Positions 15,907-23,867 of a stretch of 23,867 nucleotides of DNA are shown in pieces. Below the pieces are notes generated by a model. That model was not told where the DNA came from and ran no database searches. It was given only the letters and a program-made list of their open reading frames with translations. Position numbers and translations under genes: made by a program. Numbering within the stretch: position 1 is the first letter of the stretch; each line of letters begins with the position of its first letter. The DNA is from Bacteroidota bacterium. Its GTDB lineage: Bacteria > Bacteroidota > Bacteroidia > Bacteroidales > GCA-2748055. The stretch is taken from contig JAAEOI010000377.1 of assembly GCA_024244665.1 (NCBI GenBank), positions 1 through 23,867 on the forward strand. The letters are read 5' to 3'.

Positions 15907-17075
15907 TCCGGAGATTGTTTTTTGGAGTGGTATTACTGGTCCAGGTTGTGCTGTTTGCACAGCCCGTTAAGGTCGGCCTGTACCAGGATCAACTGGTTAG
16001 AAAAGCTGTGGTATACTGTTCGGCGGGAAGTTTTACACTGGTATGCGACGGGGAGGAGAGGACGATGATTGAAGCAAACGGAATCCTCTACCTGACCCTG
16101 GAGGAGGGGAAGGTCCGGGTGCTCGATTCGGATCGTGATTACGGAAAGGTGGAGCAGATGGAGTTGCAGGCACGAACAAGCGACGCAGTCTTCCGCCTGA
16201 GACCCATTTCCCCGGAACTGGATTCGAGGGTGTATGACGACAACCTGGTGGTGACGGCCGGGCAGCGTTTCCTTACCATGGTGAACCAGGTCGACCTGGA
16301 TAAGTACCTGGCAGGTGTGGTCAGGTCGGAGGCCGGAGTCAATGCGCACAAAGAGTTCTATAAGGCCCAGGCCATTCTATGCAGGACCTATGCCATGAAG
16401 CTGAATCAGCGGCATGCCACAGAAGGGTTTTCATTGTGTGACGGGACTCACTGTCAGGCCTTCAAGGGGAGGAGCTCTTACAATCCGGAAATCCTGGAGG
16501 CCGTACTGGAGACAAGCGGTGTTGTGGCGGCCGATTATAACTTCAGGCTTATTACTGCAGCATATCACTCCAACAGCGGCGGACAGACACAGCGGGCTTC
16601 CGATGTGTGGATTTCCGATACCGACTACCTTATGTCTGTGGTCGATCCATACTCATTGCACCAGTCCCATGCCAAGTGGCAGGATACCATTTCGTTTGAG
16701 GAGTGGAAGGCTTACCTGCTTAAAAACGGGATGGGATCGGTTAAAAAGATCCCCGATGAGATCATCTACGTAGAGCAGATGAGAAGAAAGAAACATTTTA
16801 TCCTGGACAAGGACTCGATCCGGATGACCAAGATCAGGGAAGACTGGGGGTTCCGCTCCACTTTTTTTAATATGTTCCCTGAAGGAGACTCAATCCTGGT
16901 CTGGGGAAAGGGCTACGGGCACGGTATAGGGATGAGCCAGGAGGGTGCCATGAAAATGGCCCGTGACGGATATAGCTACGAGGATATCCTGCAATTTTAT
17001 TTTTACGAGATCCGTTTAATGGACTACAGGGACCTGCCGGCTTCAAGCCTCTCCATGGTCAATTTTGAATTGTGA
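15903..17075 (+). CDS. SpoIID/LytB-domain protein, probable peptidoglycan lytic transglycosylase
   Basis: This is a 390-residue exported protein with a signal peptide at 1-20 (ends VVLFAQ). The SpoIID core spans about 125-375: YLAGVVRSEAG with E143 at the catalytic acid position, AQAILCRTYA, LCDGTHCQAFKG with C179/H183/C184 in the zinc-site segment, AYHSNSGGQT with H222, and GKGYGHGIGMSQEGAMKMA near the end. SpoIID of Firmicutes cleaves denuded glycan strands during engulfment. Bacteroidota homologues exist outside sporulation and their job is unknown, so a cell-wall lytic role in the periplasm is inferred. It overlaps lpxB by 4 nt and is followed 6 nt later by the GldF-GldG fusion, within an envelope gene run. 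Confidence 0.9.
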   Translation: MIRRLFFGVVLLVQVVLFAQPVKVGLYQDQLVRKAVVYCSAGSFTLVCDGEERTMIEANGILYLTLEEGKVRVLDSDRDYGKVEQMELQARTSDAVFRLRPISPELDSRVYDDNLVVTAGQRFLTMVNQVDLDKYLAGVVRSEAGVNAHKEFYKAQAILCRTYAMKLNQRHATEGFSLCDGTHCQAFKGRSSYNPEILEAVLETSGVVAADYNFRLITAAYHSNSGGQTQRASDVWISDTDYLMSVVDPYSLHQSHAKWQDTISFEEWKAYLLKNGMGSVKKIPDEIIYVEQMRRKKHFILDKDSIRMTKIREDWGFRSTFFNMFPEGDSILVWGKGYGHGIGMSQEGAMKMARDGYSYEDILQFYFYEIRLMDYRDLPASSLSMVNFEL

Positions 17076-17081
17076 GACAGC

Positions 17082-19502
17082 ATGTGGATACTATTTAAGA
17101 AGGAGATAAAGGGTTTTTTTAGCAGTCTTACCGGATACGTGGTTATCCTGGTATTTCTCCTGGCTAACAGCTCCTTTATATGGTTGTTCAGGAATCCCCT
17201 GAACCTGGTTGCCAACGGGTACGCAACCCTCGATTCGCTCTTTGTCCTGGCGCCGTGGATCTTTCTATTCCTGGTTCCGGCCATTACCATGAGGATGATT
17301 TCCGAGGAGAGGCGGTCAGGTACAATGGAGCTGCTCCGGACCAGGCCGGTGAGCGAACTTCAGATCGTTTTTGCCAAATTCCTGGCCTCATGGATCCTGG
17401 TACTGCTCTCATTGCTTCCCACCCTGGTATGGTTCTGGTCGGTTTCCCGTCTGGGAAGTCCCGTCGGAAACATGGATATGGGAGGAACCTGGGGCTCTTA
17501 CCTGGGGCTTTTGTTCCTGGGGGGGATCTATGCTGCCATCGGGATCTTTTGCTCTTCCATTACAGGGAACCAGATTGTGGCTTTTATTATTGCAGTGTTG
17601 CTGTCGTTCGTGATGTTCAGGGGCTTCGCTTTCATGGGTGACAGCCTGGGATCAGGGAAAATGGCGCTTGTGGTCTCCCGTGCGGGTATAGCCTACCACT
17701 ACAGCTCCATGAGCAGGGGTGTGCTCGATTCACGCGACATGCTCTATTTTGCTATAGTAATTACTCTTTTCCTGCAGGCAGCCAGATCTGTTTTGCAAAG
17801 CCAGAACTGGCAACGCCGCAACCTGGTTGAACTCACCTCTGTTCTTCTGGTTGTACTGTTGGTCGCAGTGATTTCGGGAATGAAATTTTTCAGGGCCGAT
17901 CTCACATCTGAAAAGAAATACACCCTCTCACACTCTTCGAGGGAGGCTCTTGAAGGGCTTGACGGTGTGGTGTTTGTGAGGATCTACCTGGAGGGTGAGA
18001 TGCCTTCCGAATTTGTCAATTTCAGGAACCACATCGAAGACCTGATGGATGAATGCAGGGCCTGGGCCGGTGAGAACCTGCTTTACGAATTTGTGAACCT
18101 CTATGATGAACCCGACGAGGAGATCCAAGGCAGGATGATTGGCCAGCTCTATGACCAGGGATTGAACGTTACCTCCATTCAGGTCAGTGACGGGGAGGGT
18201 GGGAAAACCGCCAGGATTGTTTTCCCTGGTGCCATGGTCAGCTATGGAGACTACACCTTGCCGGTGAACCTCCTGAAGAACAATCCATCCCTTTCCCACG
18301 AGATGAACCTGAATAATTCCATTCAGACCCTGGAGTATGAGTTTATGAGGGCCATTCACAGCCTCACCATGGATGAGGTTCCGCGCATTGCCTTCATCGA
18401 GGGGCACGGAGAACTGGATTCGTTGCAGACACACGGACTGATGGACGAACTGAAGAATTTTTTCCAGGTGGACCGTGGATTTATTAGCGGGAATGTTGAG
18501 GCACTCAAAGAATATAAGGCACTGATTGTGGCTCGTCCCACCCGCCCCTTCAGCGAAGCAGATAAATTTGCAATTGACCAGTACATTATGAGCGGAGGCA
18601 AAGTCCTTTTCTTCCTGGACCCTGTGAATCCCTTTGCAGACAGCCTGGCAGGGGGCACGACTGTTGCGCTTGCAAACCAGGTGGGGCTGGAGGATCTGCT
18701 ATTCAAATACGGAGTCAGGATTAACTACAACCTGGTGGCCGATCTGCAGTGCAGTGCGGTCCCGGTAAACACAGCTTCAGGCGTCGAACAGCCCCGCTGG
18801 ACCCTCATGCCATGGGTCTACTATCCACTGCTGTCGGGCAATCCCACTCATCCGGTAACAAGGGGCCTGAACCATGTAAAGGGTGAATTTGCTTCCTCAC
18901 TGGATACGGTTGGTACCAGAAGCCGGGGGGTAAGTGCCACAGTCCTGCTGTCAACTTCATCAAGCAGCAGAAGCAGGGAGGTTCCCCTCTATTTAAGCAT
19001 GGAAGAGGTGACTGTGCAGCCCGATCCGGCCCTTTATAATGCTTCCTCACTTCCGGTTGCAGTTCTCCTGGAGGGAGTTTTCCCTTCCCTGTACAAGAAC
19101 TACCCTGTCCCCGGAGGAGTCTATCCCGGGAACACAGAGGTGCTGCCTGAAAGCTCTCCCACATCTGTACTGGTGGTTACGGATGGAAACATTCCTGCCA
19201 ACGAGGTCCGGCTTGAACAGGGCTATTTTGTGGCTGAGAAACTTGGATATGACCGCTATACAAAGCAGACTTTCGGGAATCCTGAGTTTGTGATGAATGC
19301 AATTAACCAGATGACAGACGATACCGGAATTATGGAACTGAGGTCCCGGGAGTTTAAGCTGCGGCTGCTCAACAGGGAGATCACTGCCCAGCCTGAGAGG
19401 GTGCTGACCTGGAAGCTGATCAACTCCATTGTACCGCTGCTCCTTGTCATTTCAGCTGGTATTTTCTTGCAGTTTGCAAGGCGTAGAAGATACAGTCAAT
19501 AG
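17082..19502 (+). CDS. GldF-GldG fusion: ABC permease joined to its membrane-anchored partner
   Basis: This is one 806-residue frame holding two proteins that are separate in Flavobacterium. Residues 1-243 are GldF-like, an ABC-2-type permease with about six membrane segments (near 18-37, 53-72, 100-121, 139-160, 163-185, 219-237) and the MISEERRSGTMELLRTRPV loop. Residues about 248-806 are GldG-like: a membrane segment at 251-268, RADLTSEKKYTLS, a large periplasmic domain with IAFIEGHGELDS and GKVLFFLDPVNPF, and a C-terminal membrane segment at about 783-800 followed by RRRR. No Met codon occurs between residues 221 and 266, so GldG has no ATG start of its own before its first helix. GldA, the ATPase, is not in the window. 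Gliding is not proven by this gene alone, because GldFG-like transporters occur in non-gliders. Confidence 0.88.
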   Translation: MWILFKKEIKGFFSSLTGYVVILVFLLANSSFIWLFRNPLNLVANGYATLDSLFVLAPWIFLFLVPAITMRMISEERRSGTMELLRTRPVSELQIVFAKFLASWILVLLSLLPTLVWFWSVSRLGSPVGNMDMGGTWGSYLGLLFLGGIYAAIGIFCSSITGNQIVAFIIAVLLSFVMFRGFAFMGDSLGSGKMALVVSRAGIAYHYSSMSRGVLDSRDMLYFAIVITLFLQAARSVLQSQNWQRRNLVELTSVLLVVLLVAVISGMKFFRADLTSEKKYTLSHSSREALEGLDGVVFVRIYLEGEMPSEFVNFRNHIEDLMDECRAWAGENLLYEFVNLYDEPDEEIQGRMIGQLYDQGLNVTSIQVSDGEGGKTARIVFPGAMVSYGDYTLPVNLLKNNPSLSHEMNLNNSIQTLEYEFMRAIHSLTMDEVPRIAFIEGHGELDSLQTHGLMDELKNFFQVDRGFISGNVEALKEYKALIVARPTRPFSEADKFAIDQYIMSGGKVLFFLDPVNPFADSLAGGTTVALANQVGLEDLLFKYGVRINYNLVADLQCSAVPVNTASGVEQPRWTLMPWVYYPLLSGNPTHPVTRGLNHVKGEFASSLDTVGTRSRGVSATVLLSTSSSSRSREVPLYLSMEEVTVQPDPALYNASSLPVAVLLEGVFPSLYKNYPVPGGVYPGNTEVLPESSPTSVLVVTDGNIPANEVRLEQGYFVAEKLGYDRYTKQTFGNPEFVMNAINQMTDDTGIMELRSREFKLRLLNREITAQPERVLTWKLINSIVPLLLVISAGIFLQFARRRRYSQ

Positions 19503-19503
19503 C

Positions 19504-20466
19504 ATGAAAGTCAGGGTATATACAGGAGTTGCATTATCGCTCCTCGTTCTTGTGGCCATCCTGCTGCTCTTTGTGGATCTGCCAGGATCGCTGAGAAAGG
19601 ATGAACGGCAGATACTGCTCATTGACCCGTCCGAAATTGACCAGCTCCACATTGCCGGTCAGATCGACACCGTCCGGCTAACCAGAACGGGTGATGCCTG
19701 GCAGCTCCCGGGGGAGGAGGATGTCAACCCGGTGGCTGTGGAGAATATCCTTTTTGCTGCTCAGAGGTTGCAGGTTGATGCAGTGCATACCCATCTGGCA
19801 GAGTGGAACACCGGGAGTGTCAGAAAGGTCTCATTCATGAGCAGGGGAAAAACGGTACTGCAATATGAAACAGTGGGCAGGGAAGGCCGTTTCCTGCTTC
19901 GCTTTCCCGGCTCTGAAAGTTCATTTACGGTCTCCCTTCCCGGCTACCCTGAACTGGATCTGAACCGGGTCTTTTCCGCTTCGGGAAATCACTTCAGGGA
20001 GCACATGCTCATTGATCTGCTCCCGTCGGAGATCCGGCTGATAGAGGTTGAAAAAAGAGGGGATTCCCCCTTCAGGTTCTCCATGGATGAGACCGGAAAT
20101 ATAGGATGTGAGCTGCCACGGTCCGACAGCCTGGTGCCCATGGAACTGCTGGATGAGGTTTCGGTCCGATTGCTCTTTACCTACTTCACTTCCATCAGGT
20201 TCGAGGGGACGGCGGCGGATATGGATGTTGATATGGACGAGGATGAGATGAAGGAACGTTGGCTGGCCACTTTGTACGTGGAGTCGGATGAGGGTGAGAA
20301 ACACAGCCTGAAGGTATGTTCAATACCGGGAGAGGATGGTGAAAAAGAGCACATCTTCAGGGCACTTGTGACTCACAATAACAGCCCCGAACCACTGGTA
20401 ATTAACTACATATACCTGGATGTGCTGATGCGTGGTTTGTCCGCATATATTGGGGATAACCTGTAG
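19504..20466 (+). CDS. DUF4340-like membrane-anchored protein
   Basis: This is a 320-residue protein with one N-terminal membrane helix (about residues 8-25, VALSLLVLVAILLLFV) and a periplasmic remainder. The segment IDPSEIDQLHI...VRLTRTGDAWQLP...DVNPVAVENILFAAQRLQV follows the pattern of DUF4340, whose members commonly follow GldG-like ABC genes. It also has an acidic patch, MDVDMDEDEMKE, at about 260-270. The ATG lies 1 nt after the fusion gene's stop; a longer frame starting at 19429 would overlap that gene and is unlikely. It is probably an accessory component of the same transporter, and its function is unknown. Confidence 0.8.
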   Translation: MKVRVYTGVALSLLVLVAILLLFVDLPGSLRKDERQILLIDPSEIDQLHIAGQIDTVRLTRTGDAWQLPGEEDVNPVAVENILFAAQRLQVDAVHTHLAEWNTGSVRKVSFMSRGKTVLQYETVGREGRFLLRFPGSESSFTVSLPGYPELDLNRVFSASGNHFREHMLIDLLPSEIRLIEVEKRGDSPFRFSMDETGNIGCELPRSDSLVPMELLDEVSVRLLFTYFTSIRFEGTAADMDVDMDEDEMKERWLATLYVESDEGEKHSLKVCSIPGEDGEKEHIFRALVTHNNSPEPLVINYIYLDVLMRGLSAYIGDNL

Positions 20467-20535
20467 CGGTATTGACGATTTTTTTTTGTATAATTGATGG
20501 ATTATTGATTCATTTTTTTTTAAAAGCAAACACTC

Positions 20536-21666
20536 ATGAAATTTGTAGTCTCCAGTATGGAACTGTTGGGTCATCTGCAGGCCATCAGTCGTGTTATCAG
20601 TTCAAAAAATACACTACCAATCCTGGATAATTTCCTCTTCTCCCTGGAAGACGGTATGCTGGAAATCACCGCGTCGGATCTGGAATCAACACTGGTTACC
20701 CAGGTTCAGTTGGAGAATACCGATGGTTCGGGCGTTATCGCTGTACCTGCACGCATTCTTACAGATACGCTGAAGGAGTTTCCCGATATCCCCCTGACTT
20801 TTGAGATTAACATTGAGAACCTGACCATTGTAATTCAGAGTGAGAATGGTAAATTCTCCATCATGGGCCAGAACGGGGTTGAATTCCCGCAAATGCCGGT
20901 CATTAAAGATGATCAGAAGCAGCATGTGGAGTTTGAACAGGATGTCCTTCTTTCAGGGATCAACAAGTCTCTTTTTGCAACTGCCGACGATGAGCTCAGA
21001 CCTGTGATGAACGGGGTTTTCCTGGAGCTTTCACCCGACGATATCACTTTTGTGGCATCCGATGCACATAAACTGGTCCGTTACAAAAGGACCGATGCTT
21101 CTGCTTCCAGCGCATCCAGTTTCATTCTTCCCAAAAAGCCTGCAGCACTGCTGAAAAATATTCTTCCCAGGGAGGAAAACAACATTGTACTGGAGTTTGA
21201 CGACAGAAATGCATCTTTTACGCTTACCAACTATAAACTGGTATGCCGCCTGGTGGAGGGTAACTACCCCAGCTACAACTCAGTGATCCCCACTGATAAT
21301 CCGTATAAGATGACCATCGACCGGCTTGCTTTCTACAATACCCTCAAAAGGGTGTCGGTCTTTTCTAACCAGGCCAGCAACCTTGTGAAATTGTCATTTA
21401 CGGGGAACCAGCTGAACATTTCAGCACAGGATATCGATTTCTCCATCTCTGCCAATGAAAGGCTCAGCTGTCAGTATGAGGGTGAGGATATGGAGATCGG
21501 TTTTAAATCCAAATTTCTAATTGAGATCCTGGCCAACCTGGCATCGGGCGATGTGATCCTGGAGATGAGTGATCCTACCAGGGCAGGTATTCTTCTTCCC
21601 AGCGAATCCGGGAATGAGAATGAAGATACGCTGATGCTGCTGATGCCCATGATGATCAACACATAA
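20536..21666 (+). CDS. dnaN: DNA polymerase III beta sliding clamp
   Basis: This is a 376-residue clamp of normal length that dimerises into the ring holding Pol III on DNA. It starts MKFVVSSMELLGHLQAISRV and shows the three-domain pattern: domain I with SSKNTLPILDNFLF and ITASDLEST, domain II with ISGINKSLFATADDELRPVMNGV and FVASDAHKLV, and domain III with YNTLKRVSVFSNQ and the C-terminal LMLLMPMMINT (usual LLMPMR-like end). The 69 bp upstream is very AT-rich with two T tracts (20478-20486 and 20513-20521), so the gene probably has its own promoter. No dnaA or origin is next to it here. The exonuclease gene follows 3 nt later. Confidence 0.97.
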   Translation: MKFVVSSMELLGHLQAISRVISSKNTLPILDNFLFSLEDGMLEITASDLESTLVTQVQLENTDGSGVIAVPARILTDTLKEFPDIPLTFEINIENLTIVIQSENGKFSIMGQNGVEFPQMPVIKDDQKQHVEFEQDVLLSGINKSLFATADDELRPVMNGVFLELSPDDITFVASDAHKLVRYKRTDASASSASSFILPKKPAALLKNILPREENNIVLEFDDRNASFTLTNYKLVCRLVEGNYPSYNSVIPTDNPYKMTIDRLAFYNTLKRVSVFSNQASNLVKLSFTGNQLNISAQDIDFSISANERLSCQYEGEDMEIGFKSKFLIEILANLASGDVILEMSDPTRAGILLPSESGNENEDTLMLLMPMMINT

Positions 21667-21669
21667 GGA

Positions 21670-22434
21670 ATGAAGCTGAATCTGAAGAACCCTATCATTA
21701 TTTTCGATCTGGAAACAACCGGCATAAACATTGCCAGTGACCGGATCGTTGAGATCTCTTACCTGAAGGTGGACCTGAATGGTAATGAAACTTCCAAAAC
21801 CCTGCGGCTGAATCCGGGTATACCCATACCGCCCAAAGCCACTGAAATTCATCACATCTCTGATGAAGATGTGAAAGATGCCCCTACCTTTAACGAAGTT
21901 GGCAAAAGCGTTGCCCGCGAGTTTGAGGGCTGCGACCTCGCCGGGTACAACTCGAATAAATTCGATATACCACTGCTGGCCGAAGAGTTTCTCCGTGCCG
22001 GCATTGACATCGACCTGAAGAGAAGAAAATTCGTGGATGTGCAGGTGATTTTTATGAAGATGGAGCAAAGGACACTCGCAGCCGCATCTAAATTTTTCCT
22101 GGGAAAGGAACTTGAGGATGCCCATTCGGCCGAGGCGGATACACTGGCCACCTACGAGGTATTGCAGGCACAGCTTGAACGCTATCCCAACCTGGAAAAT
22201 GACATCGGGATGCTGGCCGAATTTTCCACCCATAACCGCAATGTGGATTTTGCAGGAAGGATCGTCTTAGATGATGATGATGTGGAGGTTTTCAATTTCG
22301 GAAAACATAAGGGAAAACCTGTATCGGAAGTTCTTGCCAAGGATCCTGGTTATTATGGATGGATGATGAACGGCGATTTCCCGCTCTATACGAAAAAGGT
22401 CCTGACCAGCATTAAGCTCAACTCCAAAAAGTAA
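21670..22434 (+). CDS. DnaQ-like DEDDh 3'-5' exonuclease with ExoX-type C-terminus
   Basis: This is a 254-residue protein. Its N-terminal RNase T/DnaQ exonuclease domain (residues 8-170) has all five DEDDh residues visible: D13 and E15 in FDLETTG, D99 in NSNKFDIP, and H152/D157 in HSAEADTLAT. A C-terminal module at about 205-248 (FNFGKHKGKPVSEVL...YYGWMMNGDFP) resembles the exodeoxyribonuclease X C-terminal domain. It is probably a proofreading or repair exonuclease acting with the clamp encoded 3 nt upstream; the pairing is supported by operon position, and direct interaction is inference. Confidence 0.92.
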   Translation: MKLNLKNPIIIFDLETTGINIASDRIVEISYLKVDLNGNETSKTLRLNPGIPIPPKATEIHHISDEDVKDAPTFNEVGKSVAREFEGCDLAGYNSNKFDIPLLAEEFLRAGIDIDLKRRKFVDVQVIFMKMEQRTLAAASKFFLGKELEDAHSAEADTLATYEVLQAQLERYPNLENDIGMLAEFSTHNRNVDFAGRIVLDDDDVEVFNFGKHKGKPVSEVLAKDPGYYGWMMNGDFPLYTKKVLTSIKLNSKK

Positions 22435-22440
22435 TTCACG

Positions 22441-23052
22441 ATGAAGATCATATGCATCGGGAGGAACTATGTTGCTCATGCAAAGGAGTTGAATAATGAT
22501 GTTCCCACGAAGCCGGTCTTTTTCATGAAACCCGATTCGGCTCTGGTAATTTCCAATCGTCCTTTCTTCTACCCCGATTTTTCAAACGATGTGCACCACG
22601 AACTTGAGGTGGTGATCCGAATTGACCGTCTGGGTCGAAGTATTGAGGAGAGGTATGCCGACCGTTATTTCAGTGAAGTGGCTCTGGGTGTCGATTTCAC
22701 GGCCCGCGATCTACAGAGCGAAATGAAGGCAAAGGGACTTCCCTGGGAGATCGCAAAAGGCTTTGACTATTCTGCACCGGTCAGCGAGTTCTTTCCGGTT
22801 TCGAAATTCAGTGATATCCATGACCTCTCCTTTCGGCTCGACCTGAACGGGAAAACTGTTCAGGACGGATCCACTGCCCTGATGATTTTCTCCTTTGAGA
22901 AGATCATTGCATATGTCTCCCGCTTCATGACACTGAAAACCGGTGACCTGATCTTCACCGGCACCCCTGCCGGTGTGGGGCCCGTTTCCGTGAATGACCA
23001 TCTGGAAGCTTACCTGGAAGGGGAGAAACTTATGGACTTCCCTGTTAAATGA
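22441..23052 (+). CDS. Fumarylacetoacetate hydrolase-family protein, acylpyruvase-like
   Basis: This is a 203-residue single-domain FAH fold of the short YcgM/FAHD1 type. It begins KIICIGRNY and carries the metal site HHELEVV (E54, E56) plus GVDFTARD (D85), then WEIAKGFD (K106) and FTGTPAGVGPV at the end of the core. Members hydrolyse acylpyruvates or decarboxylate oxaloacetate in the cytoplasm using Mg2+. The substrate here is not resolved. It lies 6 nt after the exonuclease and its TGA overlaps the next ATG by 4 nt, so it belongs to the dnaN run although metabolically unrelated. Confidence 0.93.
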   Translation: MKIICIGRNYVAHAKELNNDVPTKPVFFMKPDSALVISNRPFFYPDFSNDVHHELEVVIRIDRLGRSIEERYADRYFSEVALGVDFTARDLQSEMKAKGLPWEIAKGFDYSAPVSEFFPVSKFSDIHDLSFRLDLNGKTVQDGSTALMIFSFEKIIAYVSRFMTLKTGDLIFTGTPAGVGPVSVNDHLEAYLEGEKLMDFPVK

Positions 23053-23759
23053 TGGAATCCAAGGAGTTAACCCTTCACCGGATCTCCCTGCAAAATGTAT
23101 CTGCCTTCCTGCTATTCAGACCGGGTGTGGCGATCCTGGTGGATTGCGGCAAGCAGGGTTCGGAGGTGAAGATTTTCGAAGAGATGACCCTGCTGGGGCT
23201 TCAGCCCGGTATGCTCAAACTCCTCATTCTTACACATGCACACTACGATCATGCCGGTTCGGCAGGGCGCATGAAGGAGCTGACCGGATGCCGGATCATG
23301 ATCCAGCGCTCCGATGCATCACATTTGGAAGCGGGATTCACCCCCTTTCCTTCAGGAACAAGGTGGAAGGCGAGGCTGGTGGCGACTTTTGGAAGGATCT
23401 TTGCAAGGCGGTTGATGAAATACCCGCCTGCACTGGCCGATATACTGGTCGAGGAGTCTTTCGAACTGGCGGAATATGGTTTTCCGGGAAGGGCCATTCA
23501 TACCCCCGGGCATACTTTCGGTTCCATGGTGATACTCATGGAGGACGGTAAGATGCTGGCCGGAGATACCCTTATCGGATTGCCCGGGAAGAGGATATTC
23601 CCTGCCTTTGCAGAGGACCCGGCCGGACTGCTGCTTAGCTGGGGGATGATCAGTGAGATGGAGGTGGATATCTTTTATCCCGCCCATGGCAGGAGTATCA
23701 GCAAGGAAAAGTTTCTTGAAGAATTCAGTACTCAGGGGACAGTACTCAGTACTCAGTAG
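23049..23759 (+). CDS. MBL-fold metallo-hydrolase with a repeat-derived C-terminal tail
   Basis: This is a 236-residue metallo-beta-lactamase-fold protein. The metal ligands are H63, H65, D67 and H68 (THAHYDHAG), H155 (HTPGHTFGS), D173 (AGDTLIG) and H213 (YPAHG). The layout is that of glyoxalase II-like or general MBL hydrolases; the substrate is unknown. The conserved fold ends near KEKFLEEF. The last ten residues (STQGTVLSTQ) and the TAG stop are encoded inside a tandem heptamer array, so the native C-terminus was probably shorter and has been replaced. A second ATG at 23052 would remove only one residue. The start overlaps the FAH stop by 4 nt. Confidence 0.92.
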   Translation: MMESKELTLHRISLQNVSAFLLFRPGVAILVDCGKQGSEVKIFEEMTLLGLQPGMLKLLILTHAHYDHAGSAGRMKELTGCRIMIQRSDASHLEAGFTPFPSGTRWKARLVATFGRIFARRLMKYPPALADILVEESFELAEYGFPGRAIHTPGHTFGSMVILMEDGKMLAGDTLIGLPGKRIFPAFAEDPAGLLLSWGMISEMEVDIFYPAHGRSISKEKFLEEFSTQGTVLSTQ

Positions 23760-23836
23760 GCAGTACTCAGAAGGCAGTACTCAGTACTCAGTACTCAGTA
23801 GGCAGTACTCAGTGCTCAGTGGTCAGGGGTCAGTGC
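23725..23836. repeat. Tandem 7-bp repeat array, 16 units, consensus TCAGTAC
   Basis: Sixteen consecutive heptamers can be read in one register. In order they are TCAGTAC, TCAGGGG, ACAGTAC, TCAGTAC, TCAGTAG, GCAGTAC, TCAGAAG, GCAGTAC, TCAGTAC, TCAGTAC, TCAGTAG, GCAGTAC, TCAGTGC, TCAGTGG, TCAGGGG, TCAGTGC. All keep CAG at positions 2-4. Many neighbouring units create the palindrome AGTACT. The array starts inside the 3' end of the MBL gene and ends about 30 bases before the window edge. The type resembles short tandem heptamer repeats described in cyanobacteria; any relation is unproven. Confidence 0.9.
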
Positions 23837-23866
23837 GAGTTTGAGGTAGAGTTCAAGGGTTTCGTA
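23816..23866 (-). CDS. Possible C-terminal end of a convergent gene entering from the right edge
   Basis: On the minus strand, a frame open from the edge reads YETLELYLKLALTPDH and then TGA at 23818-23816. The YETLELYLKLA part looks like an ordinary amphipathic C-terminal helix. The final ALTPDH and the stop lie in the heptamer array. Only 16 residues are visible, so this may be chance, and no function can be given. Confidence 0.35.
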   Translation of the reverse strand, partial: YETLELYLKLALTPDH

Positions 23867-23867
23867 G

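Noticed and set aside
19429..19503. Longer start for the DUF4340-like gene
   Set aside because: It would overlap the GldF-GldG frame by 74 nt. The ATG at 19504, 1 nt after the stop and directly before a KVR-led membrane helix, is the natural start.
20497..20521. Hairpin-like ATGGAT-tattg-ATTCAT followed by eight T residues, as an intrinsic terminator before dnaN
   Set aside because: The stem has only two G-C pairs and a G-T wobble, so it is too weak to call; it could equally be part of the AT-rich dnaN promoter region.
23725..23836. CRISPR array
   Set aside because: The units are contiguous 7-mers without spacers, and no cas gene is near.

Overview
This window reads as chromosomal DNA of a Bacteroidota bacterium, most likely in or near Bacteroidales/Marinilabiliales; the lineage is inferred from gene content, not from a marker search. 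The pointers are a GldF/GldG gliding-type ABC protein, a DUF4251 protein, a long single-chain PurL, LpxB (a Gram-negative envelope), a Bacteroidota-style acyl-CoA ligase, and promoter -7 elements of the TAnnTTTG type. Genes are dense. No tRNA, rRNA, CRISPR array, insertion sequence or prophage gene was seen. Most of the content is housekeeping, and I found no convincing new multi-gene system.

Layout. Positions 1-372 (-) hold the N-terminal part of a short-chain dehydrogenase cut by the window edge, followed by 525 bp of AT-rich DNA without a recognisable gene. Positions 898-3868 hold four accessory-looking genes: an extremely lysine-rich histone-H1-like protein (+), a paraoxonase-family protein (-), a small lipoprotein (+) and a membrane steroid-5-alpha-reductase-like protein (+). 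purL (-) and an AMP-forming fatty acid-CoA ligase (+) diverge from a shared promoter region near 7.6 kb. A secreted DUF4251 protein, a macro-domain protein, pheT and a NUDIX hydrolase follow, all on the minus strand; macro, pheT and NUDIX look co-transcribed.

From 13.7 kb to the right end everything is on the plus strand in two tight runs. The first is surE, a small membrane protein, lpxB, a SpoIID-like protein, a GldF-GldG fusion and a DUF4340-like protein, with junctions from a 14-nt overlap to 6 nt. The second is dnaN, a DEDDh exonuclease, an FAH-family hydrolase and an MBL-fold hydrolase, with junctions from a 4-nt overlap to 6 nt. The first run is envelope-centred (lipid A, peptidoglycan, an ABC exporter-like complex); the second starts with the replication clamp and an exonuclease.

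Points for a second look: (1) a 16-copy tandem heptamer array at the right end that supplies the C-terminus and stop codon of the MBL gene and probably of a converging gene; (2) all three fully visible convergent gene pairs end with abutting or overlapping stop codons; (3) an in-frame GldF-GldG fusion; (4) a paraoxonase homologue lacking one calcium-ligand Asn; (5) a steroid-5-alpha-reductase homologue close to the animal enzymes; (6) the 50% lysine protein with an H1-like tail and an unrecognised C-terminal module.
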